Origin: Ruminococcus sp. HUN007
GTDB lineage: Bacteria; Bacillota; Clostridia; Oscillospirales; Ruminococcaceae
NCBI RefSeq assembly: GCF_000712055.1
Contig: NZ_JOOA01000002.1
Location: forward strand, 2,542,001-2,606,000
Reading direction: 5' to 3'
DNA: 64,000 nucleotides
Shown: piece after piece, positions 21,221 through 29,754 of the stretch
How the letters are laid out: each line of letters starts with the position of its first letter
Numbering within the stretch: position 1 is the first letter of the stretch
Notes under the pieces: model-generated
The model's input: the letters and a program-made list of their open reading frames with translations, nothing else
Told to the model about the DNA's origin: nothing
The model's database searches: none
Program-made: the position numbers and the translations under genes

Positions 21221-21275
21221 ATCAAAGTGTAAATATTAAGTTACCCTACTCGCTTGAGTAGGGTAATGTGGAAAC

Positions 21276-22874
21276 TTATTTTGCGTATTCGATCGCTCTG
21301 CTTTCGCGGATGAGGTTGACCTTGATCTGTCCCGGGTATTCCATTTCATCTTCGATTCGCTTAACGATGTCTCTTGCAACAAGAACCATCTTTTCATCGT
21401 TGATGACTTCCGGAAGTACCATGATACGGACTTCACGTCCTGCCTGTACTGCGAAGCACTTTTCAACTCCGTCGTATGATGAGCAGATCTCTTCGAGCTT
21501 TTCAAGCCTCTTGATGTAGCTTTCGTAGTTTTCGCATCTTGCAGCAGGTCTGGCAGCTGAGATAGCGTCTGCGGCCTGTACGATACATGCGATGACTGTC
21601 TGCGGTTCAACGTCGTTGTGGTGAGCTTCAACAGCGTGGATGACTTCATTGCTTTCCTTGTACTTCTTACATACATCCACACCGATCTGTACGTGTGATC
21701 CTTCGATCTCGGAGGTGAGAGCCTTACCGATATCGTGAAGAAGACCGGCACGTCTTGCGATGTTTGCGTCAACACCGAGTTCTGAAGCAAGCACGCCTGC
21801 GAGCTGTGCAACTTCAATAGAATGATTGAGGACGTTCTGACGGTAACTTGTACGGAACTTGAGACGTCCTATAAGCTTTACAAGTTCATGGTTGATGTTG
21901 TGAACGTTTGTTTCAAGAAGAGCGCGTTCACCTTCCTGCTTGATCTTGTGTTCAACTTCACGTCTTGCCTTGTCGACCATTTCCTCGATTCTTGTCGGAT
22001 GGATACGTCCGTCCTGAATGAGTTTTTCAAGTGCTATTCTGGCAACTTCACGTCTTACCTGATCGAAGCATGAAAGTGTGATAGCTTCAGGAGTATCGTC
22101 GATTATAAGGTCGACGCCTGTAAGTGTTTCAAGTGTTCTTATGTTACGTCCCTCACGGCCGATTATACGGCCTTTCATCTCGTCGTTAGGAAGTGCAACT
22201 ACTGAGATGGAGGATTCTGAAACCTGATCAGCTGCACATTTTGCAATAGCAAGTGATATAAGGCTTCTTGCCTTGTCGTCGCAGCAGTCTTTTATCTGCT
22301 GTTCATAAGCTGATATCTTGAGTGCCTTTTCATGAACAAGTTCTGTTTCAAGCTGTGAAATAATGTAATCCTTGGCCTGTTCTCTTGTGAATTCCGAGAT
22401 TTTTTCAAGAATATCCATCTGGCTTTTCTTGATGGATTCAGCTTCATTGAGTTTTTCCTCGGCTGACTTGATCTTGCTCTGAAGTATCTCTTCCTTGCGT
22501 TCAAGATTGTCATTCTTCTTGTCGAGGTTTTCTTCTTTCTGCTGGATTCTGCGTTCCTGACGTGAGATCTCTGATCTTCTTTCCTTAATCTCCTTGTCAG
22601 CTTCATTCTTAAGCTTGTAGATCTCGTCCTTTGCTTCAACAAGAGCTGCTTTTTTTCTGTTTTCGCTTTCCGCTTTTGCGCTTTCGATCAGTCTGGAAGC
22701 TTCACGTCTTATCTTGTCTGCTTCCTGCTCAGCTGAGCCTATAGCGGCTTCAGCCTGCTGCTGTCTGTAGAGAATGCCCTTCTGGAAACTCTGCTTTCCG
22801 TAAAAATAGGCACCGGCTGCAGCACCGACCGCACAAGCAATAATCGCAATAATAATAACTATTGGTATGCTCAT
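21276..22874 (-). CDS. rny: Ribonuclease Y
   Basis: Membrane-anchored endoribonuclease that initiates mRNA decay. Order: an N-terminal membrane helix ([20 protein letters not shown]), a long charged coiled coil (about residues 30-200), a KH domain with [15 protein letters not shown] (about 215-280), then an HD domain with the metal-binding pair in LLHDIGKA and the downstream His in VEAHH. The 532-residue length is typical. The ATG at 22874 (MSIPIV) follows AAAGGAGG; an in-frame GTG eight codons earlier overlaps that site and is rejected. The predicted promoter is more than 400 bp upstream, implying a long leader. Confidence 0.95.
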   Translation of the reverse strand: MSIPIVIIIAIIACAVGAAAGAYFYGKQSFQKGILYRQQQAEAAIGSAEQEADKIRREASRLIESAKAESENRKKAALVEAKDEIYKLKNEADKEIKERRSEISRQERRIQQKEENLDKKNDNLERKEEILQSKIKSAEEKLNEAESIKKSQMDILEKISEFTREQAKDYIISQLETELVHEKALKISAYEQQIKDCCDDKARSLISLAIAKCAADQVSESSISVVALPNDEMKGRIIGREGRNIRTLETLTGVDLIIDDTPEAITLSCFDQVRREVARIALEKLIQDGRIHPTRIEEMVDKARREVEHKIKQEGERALLETNVHNINHELVKLIGRLKFRTSYRQNVLNHSIEVAQLAGVLASELGVDANIARRAGLLHDIGKALTSEIEGSHVQIGVDVCKKYKESNEVIHAVEAHHNDVEPQTVIACIVQAADAISAARPAARCENYESYIKRLEKLEEICSSYDGVEKCFAVQAGREVRIMVLPEVINDEKMVLVARDIVKRIEDEMEYPGQIKVNLIRESRAIEYAK

Positions 22875-23292
22875 GGAAAAATTATTTCCTCCTTTCACCG
22901 GTAAATATTAAGATTGTTTTCGTAAAACGCTTACCTGTAAAAGTCAAAAATATTCAGTTTTAAACCGTACCGTGTACGAAGAAAGATTCCGGACAGTATC
23001 TGGTCTGACTTCTTCAGAACGTACTGACGACAGGATCTTCTTTAAAAATTTTCAAAAAATGTAGATATATAAAAATTATATAAATTGAAATAAGAAGATA
23101 TATAAAATTGTGTATTATATATAAATTTTAAGAAATTTATGCGTATCTGTAAGATTAAAATAATATATTTTGACCACGGACAGCGTTTAATTTAATCGCT
23201 TTGACAAGCGACAGTAATTGTTGATGCATTGGCTAATAGTAAATGAAAAATATAATTTTTGATTTACTAAAATAAATAAATGCAATACTTCT

Positions 23293-23321
23293 ATTGTACT
23301 TCTTTTTGATGAAGATGTCAA
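23293..23321 (-). promoter_or_regulatory. Possible promoter for rny
   Basis: On the minus strand TTGACA, 17 bp, TACAAT. It would give a 5' leader of about 410 nt (22875-23285) that is AT-rich with no ORF; I recognise no known RNA element in it. Confidence 0.5.
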
Positions 23322-23409
23322 TAGATTTTTCATATATCGTAAGCATGCACTAATAGCTTTGGTGGGCAGAACAGAGGAAAAATGCGTGACATGATATTCA
23401 AAAAAACTA

Positions 23410-23437
23410 TTGACATTTATTTTTTTTCGGTTATAAT
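23410..23437 (+). promoter_or_regulatory. Promoter of thrS
   Basis: TTGACA, 16 bp, TATAAT, immediately before the T-box leader. Confidence 0.75.
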
Positions 23438-23443
23438 TAGAAT

Positions 23444-23735
23444 ATACGTAAAATCGAATACGTTAAAATGATGACGAGGAAAGCCTTGCACGGCGTTTGA
23501 TCTTTAACAGAGAGTTTTCCGGAAGCTGAGAGCGAAAACAGGATCTGTCGGCGAAGGACACCGTCCTCTGAGTGCGTTTAATACACGCCGGATGTTCACC
23601 GTTACAGGAACACATCGAGATACAGATCATCTGCATCTGATAAGAACGTGTTATCAGTTGAGGTCTGTGAAAAAGGGTGGAACCGCATTTTAAGTGCCCC
23701 TTCAGAAGTATTTTCTGAAGGGGCTTTATTTTTTA
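23444..23735 (+). ncRNA. T-box leader (threonyl), tRNA-sensing riboswitch
   Basis: It contains the stem I landmarks AGAGAG and GCTGAGAGC. The T-box core GGGTGGAACCGC is at 23675-23686. The terminator GCCCCTTCAGAA/TTCTGAAGGGGC at 23696-23724 is followed by a T run. The likely specifier codon is ACC (Thr) at 23560-23562, followed by the usual TGAGTG. Uncharged tRNA-Thr would stabilise the antiterminator and allow thrS transcription. The class is certain from the T-box sequence; the specifier position is my reading of stem I. Confidence 0.92.
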
Positions 23736-23758
23736 ATTCAAGAAAGGAACTGATTACA

Positions 23759-25705
23759 ATGTTAAAACTGACATTAAAAGACGGCAGTGTAAGGGAAGTC
23801 GAAAACGGACAGTCTGCTGCTGACATCATCAAGGGCATCGGTGCCGGACTTTTCAAGGCTGCATGCTGCGTAAAGATCAACGGAGAAGTAAAGGATCTCC
23901 GTACCATTATAGATAACGACTGTGAATTTGAAGTAATGACTTTCGATTCACTTGACGGTAAAAAGACATTCTGGCACACTGCTTCACACATTCTTGCTCA
24001 GGCAGTAAAGAGACTTTTCCCTGAAGCAAAGCTTGCTATCGGACCGGCTATCGACACTGGTTTCTACTACGACTTCGATGTTGAGAAGCCGTTTTCAACT
24101 GATGAACTCACTAAGATCGAAGCTGAAATGAAGAAGATCGTAAAGGAAGGCATAGCGCTCGAACAGTTTGAAATGTCTCCTGCCGATGCGATCGCATATC
24201 TTAAGGAACAGGGTGAACCTTACAAGGTTGAACTCTGTGAGGAACACGCAGACAAGGGCGAACCTATCTCATTCTACAAGCAGGGCGATTTCACGGATCT
24301 CTGTGCAGGTCCGCACCTCCTTTCAACAGCTCCTGTAAAGGCATTCAAGCTTCTTTCATGCACAGGTGCATACTGGAGAGGAAACGAAAAGAACAAGATG
24401 CTCACAAGAATCTACGCTGTTGCATTCCCTAAGGCATCTGAACTTGAAGAACATCTTAAGAAACTCGAGGAAGCAAAGCTCCGCGACCACAACAAGCTCG
24501 GCCGTGAACTTGAATACTTCACAACAGTTGACTACGTAGGCCAGGGACTTCCTATCCTTCTTCCAAAGGGTACAAGAGTTATCCAGCTTCTCCAGAGATG
24601 GATCGAAGACGAGGAACAGAAGAGAGGCTGTCTCCTTACAAAGACACCTCTTATGGCTAAGAGAGACCTTTACAGAATCTCAGGCCACTGGGATCACTAT
24701 CTTGACGGCATGTTCGTTCTCGGCGATCCGACAGACGAAACAAAGGAATGCTTTGCACTCCGTCCAATGACATGTCCGTTCCAGTATCAGGTATATCTCA
24801 ACCGTCAGCGTTCATACCGCGATCTTCCTATGCGTCTTACAGAGACATCAACTCTCTTCAGAAACGAGGACAGCGGTGAAATGCACGGACTTATCCGTGT
24901 ACGTCAGTTCACAATTTCAGAAGGTCACTACATTTTAAGACCTGATCAGCTCGAAGAAGAATTCAAGGGCTGTCTCGAACTTGCTAAATACTGTCTCGAC
25001 ACAGTTGGTCTTCTCGAAGACTGTACATTCCGTTTCTCACAGTGGGATCCTGCAAACCCGAAGAACAAGTACGAGGGTACAAAGGAACAGTGGGAGGAAG
25101 CTCAGCGCGTAATGGGTCAGATACTTGACCACCTCGGTGTTGAATATACAGTTGGTATCGACGAGGCTGCATTCTACGGTCCTAAGCTCGATATTCAGTA
25201 CAAGAACGTATTCGGCAAGGAAGATACACTCGTAACTATTCAGATCGATATGCTCCTTGCAGAAAAGTTCGGCATGTACTACATCGACAAGGACGGACAG
25301 AAGAAGCTTCCGTACATTATCCACAGAACATCACTCGGCTGCTACGAAAGAACACTTGCATACATGATCGAACACTTCGCAGGTGTAATGCCTCTCTGGC
25401 TTGCTCCTGAACAGGTAAGACTTCTTCCTATCGGTGAGCAGCACGTTGAATATGCACAGAAGCTTGCTGACAGACTTACATCACTCGGCATGAGAGTAAC
25501 TGTTGACAGCCGTGACGACAATATCGGTCCTAAGATCAAGGCTTCAAGACTTGAAAGAATTCCTTATACATTCATTATCGGTGACAAGGAAGTGGCTGAT
25601 AACACAGTTACAGTACGTTCACGTAAGGAAGGGGAACTTCCGGGCGTTCCTGTTGACGATATCGTTGCTAAGCTCGTTAAGGAAATTGCCGATAAGGTAA
25701 AATGA
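23759..25705 (+). CDS. thrS: Threonine--tRNA ligase
   Basis: 648 residues with the full ThrRS order: a TGS domain (MLKLTLKDGSVREVENGQSA), the editing-associated SAD domain with HTASHILAQAVKRLFP and the C-x-x-H-x-D-like region, and the class II catalytic core with motif 2 around TSTLFRNEDSGEMHGLIRVR and motif 3 SLGCYERTLAYMIEH. The C-terminal anticodon-binding domain follows (VRLLPIGEQHVEYAQKLA). The open frame extends to 23648, but that part lies inside the T-box terminator. The ATG at 23759 has AAAGGA upstream and begins the TGS domain. Expression is governed by the T-box. The second half is codon-biased, consistent with high expression. Confidence 0.97.
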   Translation: MLKLTLKDGSVREVENGQSAADIIKGIGAGLFKAACCVKINGEVKDLRTIIDNDCEFEVMTFDSLDGKKTFWHTASHILAQAVKRLFPEAKLAIGPAIDTGFYYDFDVEKPFSTDELTKIEAEMKKIVKEGIALEQFEMSPADAIAYLKEQGEPYKVELCEEHADKGEPISFYKQGDFTDLCAGPHLLSTAPVKAFKLLSCTGAYWRGNEKNKMLTRIYAVAFPKASELEEHLKKLEEAKLRDHNKLGRELEYFTTVDYVGQGLPILLPKGTRVIQLLQRWIEDEEQKRGCLLTKTPLMAKRDLYRISGHWDHYLDGMFVLGDPTDETKECFALRPMTCPFQYQVYLNRQRSYRDLPMRLTETSTLFRNEDSGEMHGLIRVRQFTISEGHYILRPDQLEEEFKGCLELAKYCLDTVGLLEDCTFRFSQWDPANPKNKYEGTKEQWEEAQRVMGQILDHLGVEYTVGIDEAAFYGPKLDIQYKNVFGKEDTLVTIQIDMLLAEKFGMYYIDKDGQKKLPYIIHRTSLGCYERTLAYMIEHFAGVMPLWLAPEQVRLLPIGEQHVEYAQKLADRLTSLGMRVTVDSRDDNIGPKIKASRLERIPYTFIIGDKEVADNTVTVRSRKEGELPGVPVDDIVAKLVKEIADKVK

Positions 25706-25720
25706 TCCCCCACCCCCCTG

Positions 25721-25744
25721 CCCCCCTCCCCGAGGGGAGGGGGG
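25721..25744. repeat. GC-rich perfect hairpin
   Basis: CCCCCCTCCCC/GGGGAGGGGGG with a two-base loop, sixteen bases after the thrS stop, in a C-rich tract. Only one copy is seen here. The rest of 25706-25846 holds nothing else recognised. Confidence 0.6.
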
Positions 25745-25846
25745 ATACGTTCCCGCCGGAACGAATGAGTCACGCCGGATTGAATGGGTTCCGTCAGAAC
25801 AGGTGGTATGCTCCTGATTTCCGGTCGTTGAATATCCGAATTAATA

Positions 25847-25886
25847 AAAAAGGCATCAATGCAGCAGGCTGCATTGATGCCTTTTT
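25847..25886. terminator. Bidirectional terminator
   Basis: AAAAAGGCATCAATGCAG with CTGCATTGATGCCTTTTT, an 18-bp stem with a 4-base loop, between thrS (plus) and the kinase operon (minus). Confidence 0.9.
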
Positions 25887-25892
25887 GACTAT

Positions 25893-26258
25893 TTATATCT
25901 GATCGAGCACCGAAGGGTCGGCGTTTATTATTATTGTGTTCCGGGTTATGACAAAGCGGTCCGGAGCGGCGGTGTCTGCGGGGCGGCAGGCTATTACGGT
26001 GCCGTCCGGGGTGATACCGCTGTAGTTTTCCGTTCTGCGGTCGGAGAGTTTTTCAGTGACAGCCGGTCGTTCAGCGCGTTTCGGAGAGACGCTCTGGCTG
26101 TGGACTGCCGGAGTGAAGTTTTCATTTTTGTTGTGTATCAGGAAATGCACCAGTTCAAAGAAACGAAATCTGATGATGAAGATGATCGTCAGAACGATCA
26201 GTAAAACGGTCAGTGCACCTGAGCTTATAAATAGTATTTTCCAGAATGTATAAGTCAT
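25893..26258 (-). CDS. Small single-pass membrane protein
   Basis: 121 residues with one strong membrane helix (about 8-32, LFISSGALTVLLIVLTIIFI) and a basic Ser/Pro-rich cytoplasmic or extracellular tail. It is not a family I recognise. Its ATG overlaps the kinase stop by four bases, so it is translationally coupled to the Ser/Thr kinase and is the last gene of the FHA-PP2C-kinase operon. It may be an accessory or substrate of that signalling pair, inferred only from context. Confidence 0.65.
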   Translation of the reverse strand: MTYTFWKILFISSGALTVLLIVLTIIFIIRFRFFELVHFLIHNKNENFTPAVHSQSVSPKRAERPAVTEKLSDRRTENYSGITPDGTVIACRPADTAAPDRFVITRNTIIINADPSVLDQI

Positions 26259-27967
26259 TGTTTTCCTCCGTATGCCCGGTTGATCGCCTTGTCAGCTGCG
26301 CTGTAGCTGTCGATTATACTCTGTCTGATCTGACCGGTTTTTTCCGTTGTGGTCACAAGTCTGTCCGTTTCCGCTTTTACTTCGCTGAACAGATCACGCA
26401 TTTCATCCTCCTCAATAAATGATGAAAACTTGTAGGCGTATGTATTTATCGAGTTTATAATGAGTCTGTATGTTTCGAGAAGGACGATTTCGGTTTCAGT
26501 CTGCGATGACATGACGAACTGCTTCATTTCAGTGAGACTGTGCCAGTAGTCGCTGTATACTTCAGAGTCATCGCCTTCGATAACAAGTTTCTGTATTTCA
26601 GCGTGAAAATCAGCTATGTCGTGATATACCTTAGCCATCTGGTATTTCTTTTCCGATATTATGCGCATATCTTCGTTGAGTGCGTCCGAGAACCATTCCG
26701 ATGAAGCTTTCATTCTTGTTGTGGTATTGTCATCGTTGCCGTCAGCGCCGTAGTCATAGTAGTACCAGTAAAGCTTTCCCGCCTCGAATGCCATCAGTTC
26801 GTATTCCGGATCGTTTTTCAGCTCAGAAAGATTTGTTGTCATAAGACGTATGAGTTCATATGATTCATCTTCGGTGAATGAAACGTCTTCCTTGTATGCC
26901 TCCATTAGTCCGAAATACGCCTTTGTCTTTTCCGGCCTGAGCTTTGCGGCCTGTCTGTAGGCTTCGGTCTTTTCGCTGCCGGAGGCGGATTTTTCTGCTC
27001 TCATGATAAGCTGGTCATAGTTCATTATCTCTTTGCTCCGGTACTCACCGTATGAAAACAGGCATACCGCACCTGTTATGACTGCAGCGGCAGCTGTGAA
27101 AAGAGTAAGTTTTATATTGCTGTTCTTTTCAGCTTTTTCAAGGGCGTGATAGAGTTCATGACAGGAGCGGTAACGCTTTTCCGGATCATCTTCCGTGCAT
27201 TTTGCAATGATCTTTCTGAGTGTATAGTCCGTTTTTCTGTCCTTCGGATCAAAGACAAAGCGCTTGCCTGAACTTCTGAAATTCCTGTTTCTGTCGCAGA
27301 CCGGCAAAGGCTTTTTACCGGTAACCATGTGGTAGATGGTGGCGCCGATATTGAATATGTCAGTACGTTTGTCGAGATGCTCAGCTCTGAACTGTTCAGG
27401 AGCGGCATATTCCGGGGTGTACTGAAGCGGCACGCCGGATTCCATCTGTACCACAGCTCCGAAGTCGATGAATTTGAGAAGTCCCGAACGCCGGTTTGAA
27501 CTTAATGAGCTGCGTATGGTACTTTCCTTGTTTATGATCATTATGTTGTCCGGCTTCATGTCACTGTATATTTTTCCGTAGTCATGAAGAAACTGCATAA
27601 CAGAACAGATCTCTTTTCCGTATTCAAGTACCAGCGGGTGGGGAAGAGCACCGGATTTCAGGACGCTGCTCATGGAAGCACCGTCGATGTAGTCCATGAC
27701 TATGTAGAAAGAATCCCTTGTCTCTGCGTGCTGGATTATGTTCGGAAAGAAGTTTGACTTGTCAGCTTCGTAGAGCTCCTTGATAAGCTTTGATTCCTGC
27801 TTGGCTGATGCGACCATTTCCGTACAGCTTTTTGAGATCTCTTTTACGGCACGGACGGCACCGTTCGCTTCGAGGTCGAAGGCTTTGTAAACCACGGAAA
27901 GACCGCCGCGTCCGACTACTTCTTCAATGCGGTATCTGTTGTTAAGAATTGTACCTTTGCTCAGCAA
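26255..27967 (-). CDS. Transmembrane Ser/Thr protein kinase (PknB/PrkC type)
   Basis: Hanks-type kinase domain (about residues 10-275): glycine loop VGRGGLSVVYKAF, the invariant Lys in AVKEISK, the catalytic loop YSDMKPDNIMI (YxD in place of the usual HRD), the DFG in FIDFGAVV, and APEQ in YAAPEQFRAEH. A membrane helix near 290-310 leads to an extracellular helical region of about 250 residues with TPR-like character, instead of the PASTA repeats of PrkC. The signal sensed is unknown. The start is a TTG at 27967 that overlaps the phosphatase gene by 26 bp. It forms the classic kinase/phosphatase pair with the PP2C gene. Confidence 0.9.
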   Translation of the reverse strand: MLSKGTILNNRYRIEEVVGRGGLSVVYKAFDLEANGAVRAVKEISKSCTEMVASAKQESKLIKELYEADKSNFFPNIIQHAETRDSFYIVMDYIDGASMSSVLKSGALPHPLVLEYGKEICSVMQFLHDYGKIYSDMKPDNIMIINKESTIRSSLSSNRRSGLLKFIDFGAVVQMESGVPLQYTPEYAAPEQFRAEHLDKRTDIFNIGATIYHMVTGKKPLPVCDRNRNFRSSGKRFVFDPKDRKTDYTLRKIIAKCTEDDPEKRYRSCHELYHALEKAEKNSNIKLTLFTAAAAVITGAVCLFSYGEYRSKEIMNYDQLIMRAEKSASGSEKTEAYRQAAKLRPEKTKAYFGLMEAYKEDVSFTEDESYELIRLMTTNLSELKNDPEYELMAFEAGKLYWYYYDYGADGNDDNTTTRMKASSEWFSDALNEDMRIISEKKYQMAKVYHDIADFHAEIQKLVIEGDDSEVYSDYWHSLTEMKQFVMSSQTETEIVLLETYRLIINSINTYAYKFSSFIEEDEMRDLFSEVKAETDRLVTTTEKTGQIRQSIIDSYSAADKAINRAYGGKQ

Positions 27968-28763
27968 TCTGTTTTTCCGCCCTTTCGATCAGTTTTATTG
28001 CCAGTGAGGATATGTTGTCAGTTTCATCACGTTCAATGCAGAGCTTTGTAAGATGCGCAAGCTTCCGTTCTGTGGTATCATCGTCAGTGATCACCTCAGG
28101 ATCAAGCTCCGCAGCTATTTCACCGGCGGTTATTTTCTTGACAAATCCGTCTGAACAGATCATGTACACCGTATCATATTCCGCCGTAAGGATGCTGTAG
28201 TCAAATGTAACATCTTCAAGACCGGCTCCTATACACCGGGTAAGCTGGTTCTGTCTTGTATCAGCTGCGGCTTCTTCTTCGGTGAGCTTTCCGGATCTTA
28301 TCTCGTCGAAGATGACTGAATGATCCGTAGTCAGAAGCTCTGCATTTCCGTTCTTTATCATATATGCACGCGAGTCACCTATATGTGCAGCGATGATCTT
28401 ACCCTGGTTTCCAAGAAAGATCAGAGCAGTCATAGTTGTACCGAGTGTTTTGCCTGTGCGCTCCGCATAAGAGTTGAGCCTGTCCGATGCGTCGTGAAGA
28501 GTATCATCCAGATCGTGACGTATCTGCAGGATATTTTTTTCTTCCTTCAGCATTTCAGGAAGCCTTTTTTCAAACCATTCCGACAGCGTGCAGATAACAA
28601 AAGCACTGGCAGTCTCGCCGTCTGAAAGTCCTCCCAGTCCGTCGCATACAGCGGCTAAAATATATTCGTTTCCGTTCATTGCCGCTGATTTGATGCAGAG
28701 ACTGTCCTGGTTTATACGCTTTATAGCACCTGTGTCCGTACAGTATGCAGAAATATAGTTCAT
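27942..28763 (-). CDS. PP2C-family Ser/Thr phosphatase
   Basis: 273 residues with the PP2C metal-binding motifs: Asp in NQDSL, CDGLGGLSDGETAS, HIGDSRAYMIK, TTDHS and the late ICSDGFVKK. It would reverse phosphorylation by the adjacent Ser/Thr kinase. GGAGAA precedes its ATG. It lies between the FHA gene (48-bp gap) and the kinase gene (overlap), so the three are expressed together. Confidence 0.93.
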   Translation of the reverse strand: MNYISAYCTDTGAIKRINQDSLCIKSAAMNGNEYILAAVCDGLGGLSDGETASAFVICTLSEWFEKRLPEMLKEEKNILQIRHDLDDTLHDASDRLNSYAERTGKTLGTTMTALIFLGNQGKIIAAHIGDSRAYMIKNGNAELLTTDHSVIFDEIRSGKLTEEEAAADTRQNQLTRCIGAGLEDVTFDYSILTAEYDTVYMICSDGFVKKITAGEIAAELDPEVITDDDTTERKLAHLTKLCIERDETDNISSLAIKLIERAEKQIAEQRYNS

Positions 28764-28811
28764 TTGCTGTTCTCCGTTTTCCTGTATTACAGTGAATGCT
28801 GTAATAAAAAT

Positions 28812-29564
28812 TTATCTGATAATGAAAGTGTGTTCCTTTCCTCCTGCTCTGAAGTGACATCCTGAAAACAGTTCAGTCCGTTCACCTGCCGGTACAGATT
28901 CGCCTTCGATATCTGCAGGAACTGTGAAAGTTATAAAGTAGACGGTCCTGTTTCTTACATTTGACCGTTCTATTCTGAAGTTTTCACCGGTATATCCGTT
29001 TCCGTAAACCGGCACTGTTCCGTCTTTTGTCTCTATCACCGCAGGCGGTGCATCAGGCTTATCGTCACACTGGTCCAGCATCAGCGTATCAGCGTTCTGA
29101 TCTGTTATCAGGCAGGTCTGGGAGGAACGTATGTCAACATGAAAGGTAAACTTCGTGCGGTACAGATAAAACCTGACTCCGTCATGGATCTCTTCTTTTT
29201 CCACGCGGCTTTCCTCAGAAAACAGTTCGCAGTCTTCACGTGCTGTGAATGTCCCGTTTGTTGAGTTCTGGTCACATAGAAAGTATCGTCCGTTTTCAAA
29301 AGTTATCGAAGCATGTATACCCGATATCTCAGCGATGTCCGGAAGCGAAAGATCATTTCCTTCCTGTACGGAACGCCTGCCGATATAGAACGGGAAGTGG
29401 TCAATGATGAAAGCGGTGCCGCTTTCGTCAGTAAGATAGGCCTTTTCATCATCTTCGTGAATAAGAGATGCTTTCTGCCTTCGCCTCGCTTCGCTGTCCG
29501 TAAGTTCGGTTTTCTGAGTATCCCCTTCAGGCTCCGATTTTCTGAAATGTCCGAAAAGTTTCAT
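28812..29564 (-). CDS. FHA-domain protein
   Basis: A forkhead-associated domain (about residues 50-130) with the phospho-Thr-binding pattern GRR, SGIHASI and DQNSTNGTF. The C-terminal 100 residues are beta-rich without a recognised family. There are no membrane segments. FHA domains bind phosphothreonine, so it is a likely substrate or effector of the downstream kinase. First gene of the operon, with a perfect GAGGAGGG ribosome-binding site. Confidence 0.9.
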   Translation of the reverse strand: MKLFGHFRKSEPEGDTQKTELTDSEARRRQKASLIHEDDEKAYLTDESGTAFIIDHFPFYIGRRSVQEGNDLSLPDIAEISGIHASITFENGRYFLCDQNSTNGTFTAREDCELFSEESRVEKEEIHDGVRFYLYRTKFTFHVDIRSSQTCLITDQNADTLMLDQCDDKPDAPPAVIETKDGTVPVYGNGYTGENFRIERSNVRNRTVYFITFTVPADIEGESVPAGERTELFSGCHFRAGGKEHTFIIR

Positions 29565-29635
29565 TCATACCCTCCTCTCATATTATAGTGAACGTAGTTT
29601 AAGCAGAGCAGTGTCACTCTGCACAGTCATTTTTC

Positions 29636-29664
29636 ATTATATCCGAATTTTACCGGTTAGTCAA
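29636..29664 (-). promoter_or_regulatory. Sigma-A promoter of the FHA-PP2C-kinase operon
   Basis: On the minus strand TTGACT, 17 bp, TATAAT. The leader contains a GCAGAG/CTCTGC hairpin (29603-29622). Confidence 0.75.
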
Positions 29665-29687
29665 GGCTGAAGGTGCCGTTTTCTCTA

Positions 29688-29716
29688 TTGCCAAAAAGCC
29701 GTAAATACAGTATACT
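29688..29716 (+). promoter_or_regulatory. Sigma-A promoter of the AAA/PD-(D/E)XK gene
   Basis: TTGCCA, 17 bp, TATACT. It starts 23 bp from the -35 of the divergent FHA promoter, so the two could interfere. Confidence 0.65.
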
Positions 29717-29754
29717 AATATATGAAAGAAAACAACGGGAAAGGAGCAGATAGC

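Noticed and set aside
23648..23758. N-terminal extension of ThrRS from 23648
   Set aside because: This segment is the T-box antiterminator/terminator region; the TGS domain starts at the ATG at 23759.
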